Positions 36,131-48,337 of a stretch of 64,000 nucleotides of DNA are shown piece after piece. A model generated the notes under the pieces. That model made no database searches. It saw nothing but the letters and a program-made list of their open reading frames with translations, and was not told the origin of the DNA. The stretch's first letter is position 1. Each line of letters begins with the position of its first letter. The position numbers were made by a program, and so were the translations under genes. The stretch is from Ischnura elegans (lineage: Eukaryota > Arthropoda > Insecta > Odonata > Coenagrionidae), in the NCBI RefSeq assembly GCF_921293095.1, contig NC_060254.1, positions 63,224,069 through 63,288,068 of the forward strand. Direction: 5' to 3'.

Positions 36131-38180
36131 GAGACGAATCTTATAGGGACGTCTGCTGAAGGAGCAAAAAAAGTTGCATATTCCATGCCTTTTCGCATAT
36201 GCGAAATGAAAATCATGTTCGCAAAATACCTTCAAAATATTTGTTAACGCTTTTAATGTATTTTTTTATGTTTGGCTGAGGAATAATTAACATGGGGATT
36301 CCATACATTTTGGATGTGCAAAGTTGCATTCAAACTGGCGAAATTCCTTAATAATCATTTTTGATGCCTTTCATTAATTATTATGTCTTTGAAATGCCTA
36401 CTCGTTAAGGAACAAAAATTTGAAAAACTCGAAAATTACGTGAAGTTTCAAATGAATAAAATAGCAATCATACTCGAATATTTCCTTCTTAATTATTAAT
36501 AATGCTTTTTGTTTTTCTCAGCATGTTGTATTTGCGATAGGGCCTTTAAATAAACGCATTGGTTTCAATTATCTGTGATTACTTGAATTCGTCAACATGT
36601 GGTGGTCGTATCCTACTCAGTATTTATTCCACCTTTCTAAAATATAAAACTCTTTAATATCAATAGATTGACATACTATTTGTTCACCGATAAAAGCATG
36701 AATTTCTACAAAGTAGCGGCAGCTTCCATCAAATACAACCGGCCACTTTTCAAAGATACCTCTCCAATCTCACAAAATTATCAACGAAAAAATTATTAGT
36801 ATAGGCTGGAATTCGAAGCCAGATCCCCCGTGAACAATTCTAGAATTTAAATGTATTTATTTTTCTCCCTGATCTTTTGGCGCTTCGTCAAATTCAGCAG
36901 CGTCAGACAGGAAAATATTGATACACTTTTTTCAAGGTTTGACGTGCATTCATAAAATCTGGGCTCAGCGAGACTAGCCTAGACAGTATTTTTAACAGCG
37001 TCGATGTTTTTCGTAGAAATATGTGAAATAAGCGAGGGTAAAATCATAAGGTTAAATTTAGATTATAACTCTGCTACCAGGAATACTCTCTACATTAGTA
37101 AATTTAAACAGTCTAAGGCGTAACACGGTGGAATATATCCATCATGAAGATGGGAATAAAACACTGCAATTCCGTATAAAGTGATGGCACGCTGCACGAT
37201 GACATCACGATGCCAAACTGTGGTAAAACCGGGGTCGTGTGCATTTAACATCAATGTGGAAGTGCAGTGATCTGATCCTTTCTTCATACTGCACAATTAA
37301 TTCCATTGCTGCTGGCCCTAGAACCAGCAGCTTTCTAGTTTATGGTTATGATCCCAATGATTCTGTATGCTACTAGCATTTTGATACAACCTGACCTTAA
37401 TGTCATGGATTCACGTATTAATTAATAGATTTTCTTTTTTTGGTTTCAATCATCTTTTTCTTCACTGAAACATATAATGTTTGCACTTCGGGATCTTTTA
37501 TGCCAGTCATCAAATTTTATATCTCCTCACTACAATAATTTGGGAGAAAATAATCATTACCATCTTGTCTTGCTACTTTTACCAATCTTTTTAAGTTATT
37601 TTGTATTGACAATATGTGTTTTATTCTCAAATTATTCATTCACAATGATGATTTTCTCTCTCTTTCCATAATTTTTCTGTGATCACCGGGAAATGACCCC
37701 CTTTAAAAACGGCAGACTTAGCACAAGCCTGTCGTGAATAGATTGTTGCAAGTGATTTTGAAGTTTCAATCATTTGGAAGGCATACTATTAACTGCAATA
37801 CGACCCTTTAACTTTGGAAATTGACATTAATAAAATAAAATTTTTGCTATTTACCTATAAATCTAGATCACAGTCCGATTTTAGCAGTAGGTCCATAATA
37901 TAAATTTAATTAAAACGGCCGTGCGGTACATTGGCGATTTTTCTACAGTTTTGTGTATACCTTCGTACTCAGTGCCCGCTGTTTAGATTGTCAGTTTAGA
38001 ACTTCGACCCGAAACCCTTGAAGAATTTTGATTTGCTGAATTTTTCATAAAGATAATTAATAAGTTCTTCGAAAGAAAAATAACTCGCTAGATTTGTTAA
38101 AAGACACAAGTGATTCAGCACACGTGATACATAAAAATATTTTTTGCCCCAAAAGAATTAAATTTACGTTTAAATTGATT
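36131..38180. other. Intergenic, nothing recognised
   Basis: AT-rich; no exon, RNA gene or TE protein recognised. Confidence 0.5.
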
Positions 38181-38340
38181 CAAAAAGGGTAATAAAAAAT
38201 ACTTTGCTGTTCCACAAAATAAAATATATATTTGCGACCGGTTTCGATCTGGCTAATGATGATGATACGCCGTATCGAAACCGGCCGCAAATATATATTT
38301 TATTCTGTGGAACAGCAAAGCCTTTTTTTCTTACCCTTTG
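38181..38340. repeat. Fold-back repeat with ~68-nt arms
   Basis: Left arm CAAAAAGGGTAATAAAAAA ... GCGACCGGTTTCGAT and right arm ATCGAAACCGGCCGC ... TTCTTACCCTTTG are close reverse complements, including GCTGTTCCACA.AATAAAATA. The ~25-nt loop is GATGATGATACGCCGT-like. The tip shares the CGAAAC word with family F, but the arms differ in sequence. Confidence 0.8.
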
Positions 38341-39120
38341 TGCATCATGAAGGAGTTCCACTATGTTACGCCACCCACCATCGTACTTTAATCGATTAAC
38401 TTGAAATATTTCGATAGTATTATTATCCAGTATTACATTATCCAGCCTTTGCTAAAATGGCATTTAAAAATGTTCGATTTTATCGCCCGGAAAATGGGGA
38501 AAACAGTAAAATCAAGAAATAGCGTTACTTGAGAGATGGAACTCTCAGTTGATAAAATCAGAAAATGCAAAATCGCTGGAGGGGAAGCAAACCGCGCCGA
38601 TTTTGAAGATTGCTACGTGAGAGATTCCGCTCACGAAGGAAATTTATTTCCATGCTGGGTAAATGAATTTTCGATAAAAATTTCTGTCTTCCTACAGTCG
38701 GTGCACGCTCCAAACATACACGCTGTGGTGAAATAAAAGGAATGAACCCTTTTTTTGCTTCATATTCGGCATGAGCACGTTGGACGAATCGAGCGTATCA
38801 AAACGGAAATTCCGAACCGTTACCATGTGCTTCGTGCCGGGGATGTAATTATAGAACATAGTTCATCTGTCGCGATTCCTACCCCACGGGCTTCCAATTA
38901 GTTTTAAGACCCACGCGGCCAACGGAACTATCGCTTAAAATAATTTCGCCATCGTTTGTACTTTTGAATCCATGGAGAGTAAGTGAAGAGAACATGATCG
39001 GTTGTTAGTTTGTGTGTAATTCGATTATTATCCCATTTTAAGTTCGTTTCTTAATTTGTGAAGAAAGATTTGCAGGCTTTCCTCGTGTTATTGTATATCG
39101 GTATTGCAGGCGTATTTCAT

Positions 39121-39287
39121 CGTGGGAGGTTATTCGGGATATCCACCGGGTAAGGTTCTCCATCCGACGTTTCGATGAACGACCTGCCCTACGGCATATG
39201 CCCTGACGACGATGGATGGCTCGTTCATCGAAACGTCGGCCGTGATGGGGAACCTGACCTGGTGGATATCCCGTGTAACCTTCCACG
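39121..39287. repeat. Fold-back repeat, family F, best-preserved arms
   Basis: Left arm CGTGGGAGGTTATTCGGGAT ... CCGACGTTTCGATGAACGA pairs with right arm TCGTTCATCGAAACGTCGG ... GGTGGATATCCCGTGTAACC. The inner 19 bp are perfect. The loop contains GGCATATGCCCTGACGACG. Confidence 0.82.
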
Positions 39288-39488
39288 ACGTTTCTTACTT
39301 AATTTCCTTCAATAAACAGTTTGAGTTAGTAAAGATGATAGGATGAATTGTTTTTTTATGGGCGTCCGTTTATAATATATTTTTACAAACGTTTCGTACT
39401 ATTTTCTGGCCAATTCATCTACATATCCACACTACCAAGCAAGCCGCCTAAAAACGCGTGTGGCGCCAAACCCGCGAAGATTGTATCT

Positions 39489-39560
39489 ATAATATTCGCC
39501 GGGAAAACCTACTATCTTTAACTTAACTTGTCTTTTTCGTAAAATATTAAAAACAGAGCT
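39489..39560 (+). repeat. Direct-repeat partner of 40,485-40,556
   Basis: AATATTCGCCGGGAAAACCT, then ACTATCTTTAACTTAACTTG and TTTTTCGTAAAATATT, recurs ~1 kb downstream with few changes. A part is also present inverted near 39,965-40,000. Together with the large inverted repeat it suggests a composite fold-back TE from ~39.49 to ~40.56 kb. Confidence 0.65.
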
Positions 39561-40013
39561 TATTAAAAAAAACTTAAACTGACTTTCGATGGAAAAACGT
39601 GGTAGGAAAGTGGCATGGAAAAGATAAAACACTTACCGGCTCTTGTTAAAAATCCAAGATGTTTTCTTGTGTGCTCGGAGCACTGGAAACAGACTGTCGG
39701 CTAATCTCAGTTCTCAGCTTTACATATCCACCCCATCACGCATGCGCTTGGGGGATGGCCCACGATTGGACGAGACTAATTTTTTTTTAGAAGTAAGACG
39801 GAACCAAGAGCTAAGCGCTTCCTCATGCAGGAATTCATTTAATTCTCACTCCATATCTTTAGACGCGACTTCTATTCGTGCGAATTATTACTGCAATAAG
39901 CCACTATTATTATGTATAGTTTACTCCTAAAAGTGATATTTTAGATACTTTCAATCTAAATCAACTCTGTTTTTAATATTTTACGAAAAGTGCAAGTTTA
40001 ATTCAACCGTATC

Positions 40014-40413
40014 AACAAATTAATCCTTAAATTATATATTCATGACCGTTTCAATGGAAGTCGCTGAGAGTTCGCCTTATACTTTTGACGTCATTAGAAA
40101 ATAGATCGGCGTCGATAACGATCGAAAGGCGAAATCTAAATTTTAACCCATGGTTGTTGAGGTTTCAAATTAGTTTTTGGATAAACTAGTTTAAAAAATT
40201 AAGTAAAATTCCTATAGTCCCAAACCTTATTTTTTTAATTAGTTTATCCAAAAAATAATTTGAAACCTCAACAACCGTGGACTAAAATTTAGATATCGCC
40301 TTTCGATCGGTGTCGACGCTGATGTATTTTCTATTGACGTCAAAAATATTTGGCAAACTTCAACAGACTTCCGTTGATACCGTCATGAACATTTAATTAA
40401 AGGATTAATTTGT
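40014..40413. repeat. Large inverted repeat, ~178-bp arms, 44-bp spacer
   Basis: Left arm 40,014-40,192 and right arm 40,237-40,413 are imperfect reverse complements. Matching words include CATGACCGTTTCAATGGAAG / CTTCCGTTGATACCGTCATG, GATCGAAAGGCGA / TCGCCTTTCGATC, GTTGTTGAGGTTTCAAATTA / AATTTGAAACCTCAACAAC, and TTTTTGGATAAACTA / AGTTTATCCAAAAAA. Transcription across it would give long dsRNA. Confidence 0.85.
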
Positions 40414-40924
40414 CGCTATCATCAAATTAAACTTGCTTCAGATATAACCTTTTAGGGTTTGGCACGGGATCACAGTCTTAACAGGTAATATTCGCCGGAA
40501 AAGCCTACTATCTTTTATTTGACTTGTATTTTTCGTAAAATATTACAGAGCTAATTTTTATAAACATTAAGTCAAATATTACTTTTGGGAGTGCACTGTA
40601 TTTTTTTGACCATTTCAATCCCTGCCACAAACCCCCTATACGACTCGTGCAACTTTTGTTGATGATAGCCTCATTGAGCCTCGTAGAATGCTAATTCGCC
40701 TTACGTGGGTAAATACGGATAGCTAGACTGGAGGTAACTTTATGGATATCCTATAAATTAAAATTAAAACAAAAAAAAATTAAATGTGCTTATGCCAAGA
40801 TTAAAAAGTCATTCTCTCGGACTTATAGTGCAATTTTATACGGACTAGTAAGTCTGAACTCATCGAAGGCGCCGGTAACGGTATTGAGGTTCTGATATTT
40901 TTAATTCTGACGAGGTATAAAAGG

Positions 40925-42375
40925 TGCATTCCCGGAATTGTTGCAAAATCGGTCATCCTCATGGGAGCTTACGTATGCGAAATAAATACAATTGGAATTT
41001 GAGAGAAAAATAACTGAATAAATAAATAAAATGCACACTTCTCCCTATCTCGGGATAATCCTTTATCGTGTTTCTTCGGACTAAACTTCACTCTCTTTTT
41101 ATCATTACCGTGAAATTGTTTGTATTCTATCAATTTTGACTTAAGATCAAATGATAAAACACTCTGCCCTCTCTTAGCATTGAGAAACCGCACACTAACC
41201 GTGAGAGAGTCTTTGATAAAAATAATGTATAAATTGGAAGCATTTCAAAGTGGTCCGTAGAGACTATTGCCAATTCTCCCAGCTTCCACGAGTTTCTGTC
41301 TCAAGAATATTCCAATAAATGTCTGTATTGTGATAAATTTTGGTCCGAAGCCGGTGATTTTTCAGAAGATTATCCTCTAAAATAACCCTTTTCGAAAGCG
41401 ATTGCTTGAATACCGACCTTGGGTCGTCGCTAGAAAAACAGAGATATCTATATCAATTAATAAAAAGTTTGTTGCAATATTTACATGAAGAGTGTGTCAT
41501 TTATAGTGTCCATGAACACTCTCCCTCCTCCAAGTTTATGTTCTCGTACTTTTCTTCTAAATTTGCAACACAAAAGGTGTCCTTCCTCAGTGAACGTCTA
41601 TCTAGGGGATCTAACAAAAATACTGATTATTCCTATTGTATCTATTAATTTCGCTCGAACTTTAAAGGAAGAAATTTTGTTTGACTATAACATTTCTTTT
41701 TTCGATCAATTGTTTTGTGAATGTCGATAATTGAATCTATTCTGAACTGAATATTACACTTATTCACTATCGGCTTCTCTCTCTAAAGGAATCCTAAGAG
41801 ATCAAACTCAAACAAAAAAATGAAGGGTAACTTGCGCAAGGGACTCAACAACCGAAAATCAGAGCTGATTACTATGGTCGACACAGTCTTTGTGCATTGA
41901 ATAAAAATTTTCTGTTGGAATGAAATTGGTATCGTGTAAATAAATTGTAAATAAAATGTTGCCACCGTGTCGCATTTTTCTGCAAATAAATAGTATAAAT
42001 CTTGACTCGTGAAATGAATTACGAGAATGGAGTTATGTTTCATCCAGACATAGAGCCTATTGATTCTGAATCCATAGACCTATTGAATTACTTGAGTGGA
42101 TGTTACTGCTGGAATTAGAAAGAAGAAAATTCGACTCCTCAAAAACTAAAAAAAACACCCGAAATAATTATTTTCGCAGCGATGCCGCTATGCCGATACT
42201 TCACGGAAATGTTGCAAAATCGTTCATCCTCATGGAAGATGTCGTATGCGAAATAAATGTAATCAGAATTTGAAGGAAAAATAATTGAAATATAAAATTT
42301 ACACTTCGACCTAACTCTGGATCATCCTTTAGCGTATTTCCTCCGACTCGGATTCAATTCCTATTTATTTACATT
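40925..42375 (+). repeat. Dispersed direct repeat pair (~170 bp), 1.27 kb apart
   Basis: Copies at 40,930-41,110 and 42,202-42,370 share GTTGCAAAATCGGTCATCCT, CTCATGG, GTATGCGAAATAAAT, GAGAAAAATAA and CCTTTA.CGT.TTTC words in order. Between them I see no coding sequence. They could be worn long terminal repeats of a small element or a local duplication. Confidence 0.6.
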
Positions 42376-42529
42376 CTTTGGATTTTTACTCACGCTCACG
42401 CTGGTCTCTTTTCCTGACGTATCACTTACTTAAAGCATACGCTATGGTCTTGAAATGTTCAGGTTGTATATCATAGACCCTTTTAAACATTTCCTTGTAT
42501 CGTTTTCTTCTTTTTCTGAAGGTTTTCCT

Positions 42530-42880
42530 ATTGGGTGTCGCGGTTCATAACTAGTTGCCTCCAAATCACTCTATCCTGGGCATCCTTTCAATCAAACCCT
42601 TCTCCCTCAAATCATTCTCGACTCAGTCCCTCCATCTTCTCTTTGGTCTTCCCCTCGTTCTCTTTCCTTTTATCTAAAACTTTCGAATTATATTCTCCGC
42701 GTACTTCCCATCCTTTCTCAAAGTATGGCCTAACAATATCATCTTTCCCTTTTGCACCTTTATTCATATCTCAACGACTCCTGCCATCCCTTATTTCTAA
42801 CCTTATCTTCTCTTGTTCCTCCCGTCATTCATCTCAGCATTCTCATCTCAGCCACATCCATTTTCTTAGCTGAAAAAAAT
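42530..42880 (-). mobile_element. LINE RT C-terminal relic (second lineage)
   Basis: Minus strand: AEMRMLR, then TGGTREDKVRNKGWQESL, a GHVMR-region equivalent (PYFEKGWEVRG), an Arg/Lys-rich linker, and a final RVIWRQLVMN. This follows the C-terminal zinc-finger-like tail of another group of arthropod LINEs. Frames are broken by stops. Confidence 0.6.
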
Positions 42881-42887
42881 TTCCTTG

Positions 42888-43272
42888 TATTTCATCATCA
42901 CCACTGGTCAAAAATCCTAAGATTGGTTTGACGCAGCTCTCCTCTCAATTCTCCTATCAGCTACTCTTTTCGCGCCTACGTAGTTCTTCTTTTTCGCGTC
43001 CTTCTTTACCTGTTCCATTTATTTTGTTCGAGGCCTTCCTTATGTGTTCTTACCATCTACTTGTCCCTCGACGATTGCCTTCATCAGACCACCATGTCTC
43101 AAAATGTGGCCTTTAAGGATGTTCCGCCTTCTCGTAAAGGTTATCATGAGGCTTCTCTTCTCTCCTACTCTGCTCAGGACTTCTTCATTACTAACTGCGT
43201 CGATCCATTCGATCGTCATCATTCTTCTGTAGCATCACATTTCGAAGGTCTCTATCCTTGCTTTCTCCGCAA
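42888..43272 (-). mobile_element. LINE RT tail and 3' end, abutted by a hAT element
   Basis: The minus strand encodes EWIDAVSNEEVLSRVGEKRS, then HILRHGGLMKAIVEGQVDGK, and ends with CCAATCTTAGGATTTTTGAC and a GATGATGA tail. Same family as the copies at 1.9 and 62.2 kb. Its 5' side stops where the family A hAT element begins. No LINE text resumes past the element, so 5' truncation occurred at about the same place. Confidence 0.85.
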
Positions 43273-43563
43273 CAGTGGCGCAGCGAGGGTGGGCTTGTGG
43301 GGATAAAACCCACCCCAGAGCTCAGAGAAACTTTTAAGTTTAATCCATTTTACTTCATTTGATTAATAAACTTTTAGAAGAGTGTAGGGATTAATGAAAT
43401 ATCCCTCAGAAAGCCATAAAACTCACCATTTTGAACCGTTTATCTTAAAATATTTCTGGGGGAAGGCTCCTGCACCTCCCGCTTATCCTGGTGGGTATAT
43501 CACACACCCCAGGTCTATTTGCTCCAAAACTCCCCCTATCCATAATTCCTAGCTTCGCCCCTG
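43273..43563 (-). mobile_element. hAT miniature element, family A
   Basis: The 291-bp copy has ends CAGTGGCGCAGCGAGG and AGCTTCGCCCCTG. TSD CTCCGCAA / CTCCGAAA (7 of 8). Confidence 0.85.
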
Positions 43564-43571
43564 CTCCGAAA

Positions 43572-45600
43572 AACATAAGCGTTTTACCTTTGTATTTTCT
43601 CAAATGCATAGTTTTAAACATATCACGCGTGATGTAAGAAAACAAAATACGACGGATCGAATAGGAATGATCCGCTATCTAAAATGAGTCTCTAATTCTA
43701 GGTTGATGTTGGGAATAGCAATGGCCGAAAACGTTTTTCCTGCGCCCCGAAGTTACCCAGGCCTCATTCCTCCTTTTGTCTTGCTGTAGTTTGCCAATTT
43801 CCTTAGTGAACTCCAGATATTACTGCCCGGTGTCCATTAAACTTGGTCTCAACCCAGCAGAGGAGTAAACACTTTGGCATGGACTGCAGGGTAGCGTTTC
43901 GCTATGCCCTTTGTTTGCGAAAATGAGTAAACATCTTTATTTCTTGTTGCGCGGCATGGAAAAATTATTTTTAAGCGCTCTGCATCAAATTTTCACGACG
44001 TGTTAACGTATTTTGCCTTATCCTATCGTATAGGAATTAAAGCGTATCTTTCGAAACTATCGAATAAATGCTAAGTGAGCATGAATCAAAGTAGATTAGT
44101 TTTTTATAACACAAATTTTATTTTAAAATATAAATTTAGTTGATATTAAAATGGGAGGATGGTATTGAAGCAGGAAATCGTGTTGTTCTTTGTTATAATT
44201 CGCGTATTGCGGATACCTCACTCGACGGAGAACAGAGGCATTCGCGTTTTGTTTAAGAGTAATCAAAGCCCAAGAATAAACGGCAGCAAATCTTAACTCG
44301 AAGCTCAATGCCATGCTCAAAAAAATTGTATCATTTCGTTCATGGCCAAAGAATCTATTTAATAATTGAAGATAAAATTTTTTTAAATTCATCACCTTGG
44401 AAAAAATTTCTCCTGCCTATCGAATTATCGCGGCAGATTTTCGGTCACGTGCTTATTAGATGATATTCTTCCGCTATGAATTTGAATCTATCATTATTTA
44501 TTTCTGGCGTGTATCAAGCATAAGCAAGTCATTGAATGTGATTTAGACATTCTACTCAACTCCACCCTCTCCGATTTTTCAAAAATTTTGCATATCTGTT
44601 TAGTCTTGAAAGTGAAGAAAAAATATCATTTTTTTGAGGTTAACAACTAAATTAGGGAATAGTAGAACTTTAAAATATTACGCAACGTGGACTGCATGCC
44701 TGAATTTTAAAACCAATGGCCATTGATTTAACTTTATGATCTTGAATATTTCACTACCCCCATTTTAATTTTTTTAACATTAGATTTTATTGCTACAACG
44801 TATTACTATATTATCAGAAAATAATTCCCTCCAATTTATTGTAGGTACGTAGGTACCATAAACATTTATTAGCAGAACCACCTTTTACTAACGTGAATGC
44901 TTGGGGGGCGGTTGATGTAGTGTTCTTAAATTTTTTGCATGTCATTTCATACGGATCACTTTTGAAAAATATTTTTTGTTACCAGGTAAAATTAATCACT
45001 ATAGGCAGCGTTTTGAAGTTAAAAAAGCTCATAGCCAAACACGAAGATTATACATCTACGGAAACCGAGGAGAAGGAGAGATGGCATTTGGAATATTTGT
45101 GAATGATAAATGATCCAGCACTTCAGAAAATGGCAGTGCTGGTCATATAATTTTGTTGCTTCAAATTAACTGTCCTCTCAACCTGTGCCTACCAACTCAA
45201 ACAATTTTGATTTTCGGTAATGAATTTCGCAATACAACTATAATATGTTACTTAAAGATAAAATGATGCCATTGGAGGTGTTAATAGCGGGTTCCGCTTA
45301 TAGATGGTTAACTTATATTAAATGTGTACCTACTTAACCTTCCTGCCTTTAAACCTCAGTGTATACGATTCTTTTGCCAAATTTTTTCTCTTCACCTGAA
45401 TGTTTTGTTCTACAGCGCCTTAAGAAACGTACAAATAACTTAATTGTGATGATCTAAGAATAAAGAGTAATATTTTCGCATACAGTAAGTCATATTGATA
45501 CAATTTTAGTAATTAAAGTATCTAATGTCTTCGAGAGATAATCACGCGGTCAATTAGCCGAGGACCTCTAATCCATTTGTATTTGAAAATTGGCGGTTAA
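43572..45600. other. Intergenic, nothing recognised
   Basis: No exon, RNA gene or TE protein recognised on either strand. AT-rich throughout. Confidence 0.5.
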
Positions 45601-46085
45601 ATGCCATCAGAGCGCCCTTTCGGCTACTACCGACATCTCGGCGTTCGGCGCGATGTTCAGTTACTTGTTGTTTGCGAAGTTTATGAACATGTGCTTCGAA
45701 AGTGAGTGTGTTTCAAGCGTGTCAGATATTTTTATGTGTTGTAATACCAGAAAATAGTTAAATAATTCAAAAGTTTCTGGATTTCGCACAATGCGCCATT
45801 TAGCTTAATTTGGCTGTGCCGAAGACATAACTATAGTTCATCGTTGATAGTTATCATCAGCGGATATGTTTTGAATTTGTACCCTACGAGTTTTGTTTGT
45901 TGTAGTTAATGGAGAAGCTCACGAAATACTAGTAGTATAATAGGAAAGTGCATGTTAATCAGCGAATTATGTGCTACGGCCGGAAAACTTGTGACTATCT
46001 ATGCCAACTATTTAACCACCGCACCGGAATCCACCGAAGAGAGAGCAATTTGTTATGTGACAACGGGTGACACGAAGGTTAGTGA
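45600..46085 (+). promoter_or_regulatory. Promoter-like GC-richer patch with possible 5' exons
   Basis: A local rise in CpG sits in AT-rich DNA. An ATG at 45,653 opens 16 codons (MFSYLLFAKFMNMCFE) plus one base before a consensus donor A|GTGAGT at 45,702. A second donor-like GAAG|GTTAGT closes the patch at ~46,078 after a GC-richer stretch. No downstream exon was found in the window, so a plus-strand gene with a long first intron running off the right side is possible but unproven. Confidence 0.3.
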
Positions 46086-48031
46086 ATTCTCTTATTTTTA
46101 TTCAGTGATAATTTAATGTTTGTGTATAATAGTATTATGCGTGTTCCATTTTATTGTGTTATTTACTTGCTGAACGCGAGTGTTGATGTTTTTTGCTGGG
46201 CCCTGCCAATATTCATTATTCAGTGGAAATCTGAAATGATTTAATCAATACCTAGGACATTTTTTGATCCATACTCATGATTCTTGTGTATGAGTTATAG
46301 AACAGCTAAGATAAAAGCCACTAGTAACTGCACAATCTGGAAAGTGCTGGAAAATGCCTTTATAATATTTAATTTCTCACTTGGCATACATTATCTTTAG
46401 GTTTAACTATTAGGAACTGGTAGTCTTTATTCTAGAGTGTGCTATAAGAAATTTTTAAGTCAATTAAATGCTGTCAATGTTTTAAAAAGTAACAGGTGAG
46501 TGGTTGAAGGTTTGTTGCTGAATGACTTACCTATATCCAATTGTTAGTAGGTATTTAAGTCAATATGTAGGATTTTCTCCATGTGACGTTAAATTGAATG
46601 TCTAAACAAAGTTATAAACTCTATGTTCCATTATTCTCTGTTCAATATTATGCCAGTGCTATATCCTGTGAATATCCCCTGCATAGATTTTACTTAGCAT
46701 ATCCCAAGGAATCATGTTTTTCTAAATTGTTATCATGTATACGTACGTGCATATCTGTGAATGAGATGAGAAATTCAAGCACAAAAATTGCTCAACTACT
46801 GATTAAATGATAGTGATTTCATTTATTCAGGAAATTAGTAAAGAATGTTGAGCATGGGTAAACCATATTTACCAAATTCACTCAGACTCTATGTTCTGTT
46901 TACAAGACTGTCAATGGATAATACCATACAACATCGTGCTGGACTGTTCATGCTGCTAATATTAATTTGGCCAAATTGAATGAATTGCTTGCCTTCTCCT
47001 CACAAATTGCTCCAAGTTCATTGCAATGCACTTCCATGGCATGAAGATAGAAAATTTTTTTTAATTATGATAATGGGGTTTACTCTATTTAAGCCATACC
47101 TGTCATATGTGCTAATGTTTCCATTCTAATGCTAGGATCACCAATGATATTGTGGGAAATTTCATTTCATGATATGGATTTCCATTTTATCATTCCTGAA
47201 AATGTTATATGTATACTTACATCAGGTGTGTCATCACTACAATTTGTACAAGTACAATTATCATTGTGCCCCAACATTGAGTAAATGGATGTAGTACCTT
47301 TTTATCACCATACAGAGCTTGACTTTCAAGTTTCTCTTTTCAAGAAAAATGAAACCCTTACCAAACCTATTCATTGGGCTGTAACTGTCAAGAATTCAGA
47401 AGGATATGGATAATGAATGTGGATTCTTTAGTTGTTACCAATTTAGGTCTGATACTATCAGTTGTACACTTCTGTTAATACCAAGCATATGAGTCACGCG
47501 ACAATGCAGGCATTCTTTTCTTTTGTTTGTTGTGTAAAATACTTTTCTATTTGTTTGCTCCTTGGAATTTAGCACCATGCATTTCACACCTAAGTTCATA
47601 GAAACATACCAATAAGGATGATAAAAATGTTGTGTGTGTGTGTGCCGGACCCGATGTAAACGTTTGGAAGCATGTAGTCTATGACGTTTGAAAAAATCAA
47701 ATGACTGAACTAAAAGTCTGAATATTAAAGTAGGTGCTGCCCATGAGCCATTACATTTGAATGACATAATGGCATATTTAGGTGTTCAAAACACATTTTT
47801 TGTTGTTTATAAAAAGGAGATGGACAGGTGAGGCATGATAAAGGTAGTCTGTTTGAAATGCCAAACGGTGACTCAGTTCCTCAGAGTGCTGCTCTTTATT
47901 GCTTGAAAGTATTGTCTTTGATGGAGAGGAAATGAAAATTTGACAGAAAATTTTCTAATGTGATCACCAAGAGGACCAGGGAAAGGGACTGATGCCAAGA
48001 AGAACAAGAAAATGATTATTTTGTTCGGATG
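46086..48031. other. Intergenic or intronic, nothing recognised
   Basis: No exon, RNA gene or TE protein recognised. It could be the first intron of a gene starting at ~45.6 kb. Confidence 0.4.
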
Positions 48032-48337
48032 ATTAACCCTTTAGCGGCGGGAGTACATGATTTTAGCCACCAACCTGTGTGGGAGAGAACCAAGAAATAT
48101 TCTTCCCTCTGGTCTGGCTGAGTGTCTAGCAAGAGGTGAACCCCTATAATTCAGGGCAATCCTTCTCTCTTTCTTACCAACGGATGGGCCTACATTTGGG
48201 CACTTGCTGGAGGCATATTTACAGTGTGGAAGGGGAAGGAAACAATATGAAATAAGCAGCATGATAGGAAATTTCAGGAGGCCGCAGGCCAATTCCAGTG
48301 AGGGATGGCTGGGGAGAGTTAAGCCGCATTAGCGATC
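48032..48337 (+). repeat. ~305-bp repeat with TTAACCC start, possible piggyBac-like miniature
   Basis: It starts TTAACCCTTTAGCGGCGGGA and ends GAGAGTTAAGCCGCATTAGC. Shorter minus-strand copy at 13.9-14.0 kb. Non-coding. Confidence 0.5.

Noticed and set aside
42535-43306. Several open plus-strand frames rich in Ser/Leu/Phe
   Set aside because: Antisense shadows of minus-strand LINE RT tails.
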